A stretch of 64,000 nt of DNA from positions 20,662,607-20,726,606 of the forward strand of contig CP154957.1 in assembly GCA_039621445.1 (NCBI GenBank), given 5' to 3'. A program made the position numbers and the translations under genes. Origin of the DNA: Euglena gracilis (Eukaryota > Euglenida > Euglenophyceae > Euglenales). A model generated the notes under the pieces. That model did not search any database and had not been told where the DNA came from. It was given only the letters and a program-made list of their open reading frames with translations. The stretch's first letter is position 1, and every line of letters starts with the position of its first letter. Shown here one piece after another: positions 43,800 through 51,973 of this stretch.

Positions 43800-45130
43800 C
43801 CCCACAGCATGATGTTGCCCTGAAAATTGATCAGGACCGTATATGCAACTTTTTAGTTTCTGGCGCTACCTTCAGGCTGGGGCACCGTTTGAGAAAAATG
43901 GTCACCAAAAAGCAACGTGTCCACAGAACCATGTGCAATTGGGGATTCCACAGCTTCCTTCAAGCTTGCTAGAAAATCTGTGGGGTTGGGAAGGGGTCCC
44001 AAGCCAGCCTCGGCGACGTTCATGAGTTGCGCGAGAAAATTAGTGAGGTGAAGGGCTTCAAAACTGACGATTTGGACGAGTACCTCGGGGGGTTGCTATA
44101 CCACCCCCCCCCTTTATTGTCCCCCCCCCTTTATTGTCCCTGGACCCCGGCCGACGGGGGTTTTTTTTGGCCCGGCCAATGAAATTCCTTTGGTACCCCT
44201 TTATTGTCCCCCCCCCCTTTATTGTCCGGTCGGGCCTCCCGGGGGCAGGTCGGTGGGACAATAAAGGGGGGGGGGTGGTATCCTGGGGGGGGGGGGAGGT
44301 AGTGGGGGTCGACCGAGAGCGACCATGGTCGCTCTCGGTCGCCCTCGGTCGGGGCCTGTGAATGTCAAAAAGTGTTTAACCGGGCAAATTGCCGCAACAT
44401 ACAAGCAAAAGGCGTTACACACACAAGGGATTTTGTTATTTTAGGGCCCAGTTGCCTACGCCGCTACATGGCAAAAAAGGTGGAAAAAAATCCCGGTAGG
44501 AATCACCCATAGCGACCGAGAGCGACCATGGTCGACCCCCATTTCCCCCCCCCCAGGCCAGAACCGGGAGTCGAGTACCTCTGCGCCTTTGCGAAGCATG
44601 TGCTTACAGTCCACGCTCTGTTTGACACAGACGCAGAGAAAATTTCCTACGCCGTGCTCCGAAAACTTTTGTGTGAACAGGCAGGGGTGCCCATTCTGGA
44701 ATGGGCTCCGCAGACATTAACAACTTATGTGAATGCATTGGCTGTGCTGTACAAACAAACAAAACCACCCCATCCCATCGTCCCCAAAGCAAGGAGCCAA
44801 TTCCCAATTTTTGTTCGTCTTTTTGGATGCGGCTTCCTCTCGGCAGAAGAAAGAAAGGCAAGAGAGCCAGAGATGAAAGTTTTGGACGATGCGGACATGT
44901 TATCGTTACATGCACAGACCAATCGCAACAGTTAGTGTTGTCCTCGGTGTGATGGCAGGGAGATGCCCCCCTTGCCCGCACGTGTTGAAAATACAAGGCG
45001 CAAATAGGGCTGAGGATAACACCAATTGTCTGCTTCCGTTTTTTTGTCCCGGAGACATTCATTGGCAGCACGTTTGCCTCGACCGGTTTTTTCGGTTGCA
45101 GATTGCTTTACTCCTGCTGCTGTGCGTCTC
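43800..45130 (+). pseudogene. Multi-exon repeat family member (DDLDEYL, TYVNAL, PHD-like)
   Basis: Exon-like pieces on +: 43805-43972 (VALKIDQDRICNF...), about 44005-44100 (GDVHELREKISEVKGFKTDD then LDEYLGGLLY), 44552-44935 (PGVEYLCAFAKHVLTVHALF..., TLTTYVNALAVLYKQTKPPH, PIVPKARSQFPIF) and a Cys-rich piece from 44938 (CCPRCDGRE, later HWQHVC) that resembles the start of a PHD finger. The TLTTYVNAL segment is similar in layout to the core-binding helix of tyrosine recombinases. G/C-tract repeats sit between exons, and I cannot join all frames. Confidence 0.45.
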
Positions 45131-45459
45131 TTCTGATGAGCTCTCAAATGTTTCAGGACAGATAGTCAGCCAGGTTGTTGCTCAGGGGGAGGGGGGGGTA
45201 CACATGTCTCAGGACAAAGACTGTGTACCCCCTACACAGTCTTTGTCCCCCCTACAGGCCCGGGCCTATATCTCGTGGACATTTAATTCGGTTGGACGAA
45301 AAACCTCGGGGGAATTAAATCCGGTTAAATTCCTCGACTGTCGGGTGGTCCACGGAATTAATTCCCCCAAGTATTACTTACCTGAAATAGCGAAAGTATA
45401 CGCGTTCTTTTATCTCCCCCCACAGATGCACCTCAGAAACCGATGAAGAAGTTTTAAGA

Positions 45460-46385
45460 AGGCGAAGTCTAAAACGATGCAAGAATTGGCCTGAGCTGCT
45501 GAAGAAGTTCAACGCAGATAGGTTTATGTCCCTTACCAATCAAATGACTTTTTCCCCACATTCCAGGGCTCCCAAGACCGCAGCCACAGAGGCAGCAAAT
45601 AAAAAATAAAGAACTTCACAGTGGAAGGTGTGATCCCGTCGCTGTTCTGCTGAATTGCTCATTTCCAGTGAAAGTCGGCTACGTTGATCTTTTCTACTGT
45701 TAGTCTGGGAAAATGAATTTTAATGAAAAGTCTGTGGCTGTTGCATCAAATGTCTGTGACTTGCATCTGTGGCATCAAATGGTTTTTTAATGCAACGTTC
45801 TGTAAAGCCTGTTTGTGTTTTCCTCTTTCTGTGGGTATTTTCTGTGGCATCATTCGTGGCGAACATTTGACTGTGTATTGTTGACACTTGTTAAAATCTG
45901 GGGGTGAACAATGCAATTGTGTGTTTGGATGCATGTATTTTCATCAGGTGAATTGAAGAGCTGAAGAACAATGAAGCAGGAGAAGACGATGTTTTGTAAC
46001 TGCTGCATTGTAATTTTTTGTAACATAGCTCTTTTTTTTCTGCTGCATTGTTGTGTTTTGCAAATGGTGTCAGTGTGATGGACGAATTTCCTGTGTGTGG
46101 ACCGTCTGAAAAATATTCAATGTGTTTTCACTGCTCAATGGTTGTTCTGGTAATGTGGTGTGTCATTTGGATGTGTGTGGTGGGCATTTGTGTGTGGTTT
46201 TTCTTGGAGGTGTGGTTGCCAATTTTCCACTCAGCTTATTTTCCACCAGTGGCCAGTTTGGGGGCTGTCACAGGTGGCCCAATTTGGTAATGGGGGGGAG
46301 CTGCCACAGTTGGTGGCCAGTTTGGTGACAAGATGTTTGTCCAGTTTGGTGCCACAGGGTCAATCAAAGGCCACCCAGGAAAAGG
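45460..46385. other. Non-coding region
   Basis: Ordinary sequence without a recognisable gene. 46190-46300 (gtgtggtttttcttggaggtgtggttgccaattt, ccaccagtggccagtttgg) resembles 35375-35470, so part of this is dispersed repeat. Confidence 0.4.
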
Positions 46386-46387
46386 GT

Positions 46388-46620
46388 AACCCCCCCCCCC
46401 TAATAGAAGCACGGGTGCGCTTATAGGGGACTGCCGCCTCCGGCGGCGGGGGGTGCGCTTCTATTTGGACCCTACCTGCGCAATTTTTGTTGATTTCTTT
46501 TAGAAATCCCATCAAAATGGGGGGTGCGCTTGTAGCGGACCGCCGCCTTTGGCAGCGGGGTGCGCTTTTATTGACCCTGCGCTTGTAGCGGCCCCGTGCT
46601 TCTATTAGGGGGGGGGGTTA
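46388..46620. mobile_element. MITE 'taatagaagcacggg', better-preserved copy
   Basis: Ends taacccccccccccctaatag and ctattagggggggggggtta are inverted; next inward agaagcacgggt and ccccgtgcttct. The inside has gtgcgctt..tag.ggaccgccgcc repeats. Compare 2108-2290. Confidence 0.75.
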
Positions 46621-47150
46621 TTTTTCCTGGACATTTTCGATGTTTTCATTCCAGCGACATTTTTCGATGTTTGGAAGCTTTTTTTTTTGCACACGGAAAC
46701 GGAGCATTGGAAAGTAGTTGTAAAAACAGGATTATGCTTTTCCTTCCGTGTCCGCGAGCAGACACAAAAAAAAGGGGGGATAAGGTCTTTTACTGATTGC
46801 GACGGACGTAACCCTGACGGCAAAGACCAAAAAAAAATATGCGGAAAACAGGGCGACCGGATTTAATTCCCCGACTGGCGGGGGCTCACCGGATTAAATT
46901 CCTTGCGGTTTAATTCCTGACGTATTTAATGTACTTGCGGTTTTCGCCCGGGCCTGTAAGTCCATTGTAGGGGTACACAGTCTTTGCCCAGGACTGGGTG
47001 TCGGGGTACACCGACTTAATAATATTATTATTACATAATAATATAATAATAATAATAATATAATAATAATATAATTACAATTATATTATAACTATAATAT
47101 AATTATTATATTATAATAATTATATATTATTATAATATATAATAATATAT
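46621..47150. other. Non-coding, then AT-rich tract
   Basis: 46621-46960 has no recognised feature. 46970-47010 has the tacacagtcttt motif. 47015-47150 is AT microsatellite DNA. Confidence 0.45.
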
Positions 47151-47695
47151 GGGGGAGCACACGGCTGGCCGACGGCTGGCCGACGGCTGGCTGACGGCGT
47201 GACGGAAGCCGCGTCAGGTTCTCTATCTCATTTGGGTAACAAATGCCTAATTTGGCGTGCCAGATCCGAATTTAGAGATGCAAATGCCTAATTTTGAGGA
47301 GGAAATTCCTAGTTTCATGTGTAAATTCCTAATTTTGAGTGGCAAATGCCTAATTTTGGGTGTAAAATCCCATTTTGATGTGGAAAATACACATTTTTGG
47401 CTGGCATGAGTGGCCAATGTATATTTCGGGGTGAAAATTGCTTAATTTCAGCACCTAATGTCTAAATTTGGTGTGAAATGGTCAAAATTGGTAAAAAAGG
47501 TCCAAAATTGGCAAAATTGACAAAAATTGATGAAAAATGACTTCAAATGGGCAAAAATGCAGCCTCCACCAACGATGAAATGACCTTGAAGGGAGATTGG
47601 CGGCGAAAATGTTTCTGCATTGCAAGGCTGTGGCTCGGGACATTTTCCTGTGAGTCACACGGCTGGCCGACGGCTGGCCGACGGCGTGCTCCCCC
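47151..47695. mobile_element. Non-autonomous element 'CGACGGCTGGC', copy 2
   Basis: gggggagcacacggctggcc at one end and gccgacggcgtgctccccc at the other, inside AT microsatellite DNA. The interior matches parts of 42440-43359 in the same orientation. Confidence 0.75.
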
Positions 47696-48300
47696 TATAT
47701 TATATATTATAATTTCTAATATTATAATATTATAATATTATATATATATATATATGTAATATTATATTATTATTCTATATAAGATATATATATTATATAT
47801 ATATATTTATTATAGATATAATATAAATATATTATATATTATTATATATTATCTATCTATATCTATTTATATGATTCTTCATTCTTATTATTATTATTTC
47901 TTTCTTCTTCTTCTTATTCTTCTTCTTCTTCTTCTATTCTTCTTCTTATTCTTCTTCTTATTCTTCTATCTTATTATATATTTATATCTCTCTCATTCCC
48001 CTTCTCTCTCCTGTTTCTCTCTATTTCTTCTCCTCTCTCCTAATCTCCTCTCTTCCTATCTCCTATCCTCTCTCCTCTCCTCTCCTCTCTCTCTTCCCTC
48101 TCATCCTCTCTCTTTCTTTCCTCTTTCTCTCCCTCCCTCTCTTTCTCTGCTCTCTCTCGCCCTCTCCCTCTCCTCTATATTTTTTCTCTCTCCTCTCTCT
48201 TTCTCTCTTTCTCCCTCTCTCCCTTTCTCTCCTTCTCCCCTCTCTCCTTTTCTCCTGTTCTCCTTGCCCCCCCCTTTTCCTTTTTGTCTTCCCCTTTGTA
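47696..48300. repeat. AT microsatellite followed by polypyrimidine tract
   Basis: 47696-47870 is (TA)-rich; 47880-48290 is almost only C and T on + (ttctt and ctctc repeats). The long open frames here are simple-sequence artefacts. Confidence 0.85.
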
Positions 48301-48346
48301 ATTTCCCCTACAAAGTTTGCAAAAATGCAAAAATGCACTTTTGCAT

Positions 48347-48637
48347 TTACAAAAATGCAAAAAAATGGTAAAATTTTTGCATTTTTGCATTTTTGCAAAA
48401 ATAAAAAATGCAAAAATATTTGCATGCCCGTCGCTCGGCCTTCTCCTTGGCCTTCTGCTTCGCGGCGCGCGTCTTGGCCTTGCGGTCCCGCTCGCGGCGC
48501 TTCTTGTTCTCCTCCCGGTTGACCCGCTCCAGCTTGCGGGCGTCCTCCTTCGCCTTCTCCCACTCCAGCTTCCGCTGGATCTCGGGCACGGTCCGCACCA
48601 GCTCCAGGCTGAGGCCCTTCTCCAGGAACTGCTCCAT
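48347..48637 (-). CDS. Charged coiled-coil protein or exon, unknown
   Basis: On -, from ATG 48635-48637: MEQFLEKGLSLELVRTVPEI, then a long Lys/Arg/Glu/Ala-rich helix (KLEWEKAKEDARKLERVN...) to 48410, after which the frame enters tgcaaaaa repeats and stops at 48347. The frame is also open upstream (PAAPEDLFED). Composition suggests a coiled coil or basic helix. It could be a 3' exon of the ParB-like gene on the same strand, or a gene truncated by the AT-rich repeat. Confidence 0.5.
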   Translation of the reverse strand: MEQFLEKGLSLELVRTVPEIQRKLEWEKAKEDARKLERVNREENKKRRERDRKAKTRAAKQKAKEKAERRACKYFCIFYFCKNAKMQKFYHFFAFL

Positions 48638-49681
48638 GTCCTCGAAGAGGTCCTCGGGAGCTGCCGGCGATGGCGGCGGCGTGCCGCATCAAGGCGGCCT
48701 TCCTCCTCGCGCAGCCGCCCCCGGAGCCGGCGCAGCAGCTCTGCCCCAGGCCTGGGGGCTCGTCGAGACCGTCCCCGTGTTCGTGTGGGGGCGGCCGGGG
48801 CGCGTCGCCGCGGTGGTCGCCACGACCCAGGGCCGCTTCGAGGAGCGGGCGCGGCGGGACATCGACGTGTGGGTTCGGGAGACCACGGTGCGGCAGATCG
48901 GCGCGAGCCGCAGCGCGCTGGTGAAGCGGCAGCTGACCATCCTCCACGCCGGCGGGGTCGACCTCACGAGGGTGTGTACCCCCCCCCTTAGCGACGGGCA
49001 GAATTCCAAATCCCCCGGGCGCACCTGCGCCCGGGAGATTTTTTTTTGCGTTCCGCCGCGTCCGGAGCAAGTGGGGCGCACCTGTGCGCGAAACCCCTCC
49101 CCCCCCTTCCACACACTTGTCCGGGCTTGGGTTTCGGTGTCATGGCTTTGGCATGGCTTGTGTGCCTGTGTGTGGCTTGCCGTGCGCACCTGCGCCTGTT
49201 CGCACACCGTCCTCCCTTTCCCGCCCCCCACTCGTAGGTCGCGCCGGTGGTGATGTGGGACGAGGTCATCTCGGCCGCCGACTTCGACGTGCTGCATTGG
49301 TACGTGCTGAGGTGGGCCGCCCAGAGGGTTGTCCGCGACTTCGCCCCGGAGGACTTCGTGTTCGTGCAGACCGAGGACGCGGAGTTGGTGGGCCACTGCC
49401 TGGCCTGGGGCACGCGGCCCCTGAACATGGTGGTGGCGGTGGACGGGGAGGCGGTGGACATGGAGGGGGTGGCCCACAAGGCGGCAGACGCGGGGCCAAC
49501 CAGTGCCCGGCCGCCGGGTAAAGGAAAGCCCGGCTCCGGCCCTCCTCGCCGACGGGGACGTCCAGCTGCTTCAGGGCCGCCACGTTCGGCACCGCCCGCA
49601 CCTCCGGCATCTGGCGCGGCTGCGCCACCAGCTTCCGCGCCGTGTCCCACTTGGACTCCACCCACACCGGCGCCGCGATGA
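48636..49681 (+). CDS. Unknown two-exon gene
   Basis: Exon 1 (from ATG 48636 or a later acceptor, to 48971) has VETVPVFVWGRPGRVAAVVA and RRDIDVWVRETTVRQIGASR. Exon 2 (from 49238) has VAPVVMWDEVISAADFDVLH and WYVLRWAAQRVVRDFAPEDF. The intron 48972-49238 has a GT donor, an AG acceptor (ctcgtag) and keeps the frame. The frame stays open to TGA 49679-49681, but a good GT donor at 49518 (ccgg/gtaaag) may end exon 2 earlier. About 75 percent G+C. No family recognised. It faces the ParB-like gene and its 3' part overlaps that gene's last exon in antisense. Confidence 0.6.
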
Positions 49682-51352
49682 GGGAGTCCCAGCCGGGGGC
49701 CTCGCTCGCCGGCGTCCACCGCCACCCGCCCAGCCGCACCGTCAGCGCCGGGGTGGGGACCGCCGCCACGAACCGCGCCTTGGCGACGTGGTCCGCAACT
49801 GCGAGGCAACAGAGAGGGGTGCGGAGGGGTGGAGGGAGCCGAGAGGGGTGTGTACGACGCGCGCAGGTGCGCACGCCAGTTTCAAGCTTGCCAAGAGAGC
49901 TTTTGGTGCGCAGGTGCGCGCGCAGCAAACACACAGAGCCAACCAGACCAACAAGAAGGGGATATGGGTAGGGGGGGGGCATACGGATCTGGGGGGCGAT
50001 GAAGGGGTTGCCCTCGCGCCAGTGGAAGTTGATCCACATGTCGTGGGTGGCGCGGCCGATGGCGTTGTCGAGGTCCTTGGGGCGGAGGCGGGTTTGCAGG
50101 AGGGTGGGCACCAGCGCCGCCCTCGCCCCCGGCGTCAGCAGCGTGCGCAGCCCCCGCAGCCCGTTCACCGTCAGGCCCGGCTTCGCCGCCTCCATGGCCT
50201 GCAGACCCGCCACCGCCGCCGCGGGCTGCTCCTCCACGAGCCGCTGCAGGGGCCCGTACGCCTTCCCCACCGCCTCCTACGATGGGGAGAAAAGGGGGGG
50301 GTGGAGTTTTGATGGACAGGGACGACGGCAAGGGAACCGTGCGCAGGTGCGCGTGCCAACACCACTGGAAGGGAGGTTGTGTGCACAGGTGCGCGCGAAC
50401 CGAAGCCGCCCTACCACGACCGGGCAACCAAAGCAACGTGAACACCCATCCGTGACTCGGATACGCAGCGCACCTTGCTGGCCGTCAGCTCCGCGAAGCC
50501 GGCCTTGCGGATGGCCGCCGCCAGCCGGTCGGCCGGCTCCGCCAGCCCCTTGACGTCGGGGGTGAGGAGGAGGGTGGCCCAGTCGCTGAGGAGCAGGGCG
50601 CGGACGGTGCTCTGCGCGTGCTGGGCGTCCCCCGCTGCCGCGTGCCGCATCGCCAGCGGGGTGTCGTGCCGCAGCACCTTCGCCCGCACCACCTTCAGGA
50701 CCTGGGGGTACTCCTCCCGGCGCGCCGCGTACTCCGTGCGCAGGCGCTGCAGCGCGCTGACCACGTGCTGCCCGCCGATCACCACGTACTTCGCACCTAC
50801 GAGGGGAGGGGCCGGAGACGGCACACGCCTCCCAGCCACGGTATGCAAGGAAGAGGGGGGGGGTATCAAGCGCAGGTGCGCACGCATCTGACATTGCAGT
50901 TCAGGAGTTGAAAAAAGCGGACCCAAAGGGGAGGGGCACATGGGGGTGATGCGCGCAGGTGCGCGCCAAAACCCAACAACCCGCGCCACAGGGAACATAC
51001 CCAGCGGGTCCGCCGCCCACACCACCACCTCCACGGGGTGGTCGGGGGGGTTCACCACCAGGGCGTTGTACTTCTCCTCCACCGCCGCCTGCCGGACGGG
51101 ACGTATCTGTCCCTTGGCCAGGTCCTCGTCGATGACGAGGCAGCCGACGTCGAGGTCCCGCCAGCCTTCGACGAAGCGCCGCACGTCTTCCACCCCCGAC
51201 GGGACGAGCGGCTGGGGGCGCTTCCTTCTCCTTCTCCTTCCCCTTCTCCTTCCTCTCTGTCCGCTCCGCCTCCTCCGCCGGGACCCCGCCCTGCGGGCCC
51301 CCGGCCGCCGCGGACCCCTCAGCTGGGGGGCCCGGCCCCCCCTCCTCCATCT
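49520..51352 (-). CDS. ParB-like nuclease-domain protein, spliced
   Basis: Exons on -: 51352(?)-51001, 50796-50474, 50276-49985, 49798-about 49520. The introns are GT-AG with matching phases (ggtatgtt/tag, gtgcgc/tag, cgtatg/cag). Across exons 1/2 the text VIDEDLAKGQIRPVRQ...VEVVVW...KYVVIGGQHVVSALQRL has the layout of the ParB/Srx fold (strand, IRP.R, then YxxIGGxH). The usual ParB GEHRxxA is GGQHVVSA here, so catalysis is uncertain. The N-terminal acidic stretch (MEEGGPGPPAEGS...) and the domain are in different frames, joined at a C5-AG tract near 51212, so an unseen intron or a frame error lies there. The 3' end is not resolved: the frame stays open to 49266. Confidence 0.6.
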
Positions 51353-51973
51353 CACATTCTGTAAACCTGGGCAGGGAGAGAACACATTTTTTTTCATCTG
51401 GGGAATCTGGGCGATGGCATGATCGAAATGTCGATTTCGGGTGGGGGGTGCCAGACCCCCCGCCGCCGGTCCCGCCCCCCCTTGTCCGCACCCCCCCGCC
51501 TGGTGGAGGAAGGTTGCCCAGGCCAAAAGCCCCCGGATCGGCCGGAACGCCCCCCCAAACTGCCGAAAACACGGACTTTCACTGTGAATGTCCGCCGAAT
51601 TGGGATCCCGGTCCCTTTTGATCGCCTACAACCCGATCTGAAGTTTTGGGAAGATGTGAGGTCCTATCGGCGGAGAAAACCCCAGAATACAATACGGTTT
51701 CACAAAGTCCTTAAGTCGCGGATTTCAGTCGCGAGGCCAGAGATTCCGACCCCCGCCGCCAGGAGGGCGAACACTCCATTCCGGGCACCGTTGGGACCGG
51801 CGATCGGGGGCGGGGTGTTCTAGCAATCAAGGGCTATCCGCGCCATCTTTCAGATTCCGAAGCCAGGCAGTGTGGGAGAAACACAAAAAAAAACGGAGAC
51901 CAGCAGCACCTCCCCAGGGTCGGAAGTCCGGGGCCGCGCCACTCCCCGCCCCCGCTGCCGACCCGCCGCGTCC

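Noticed and set aside
47871-48371. Leu/Ser-rich 166-codon frame resembling a membrane protein
   Set aside because: Polypyrimidine tract; hydrophobicity follows from ctt/ctc/tct codons.
48063-49112. 349-codon - frame over the + strand two-exon gene
   Set aside because: Low-complexity Ala/Gly/Arg/Pro sequence, and its lower part is in a different frame from the convincing MEQFLEKG frame.
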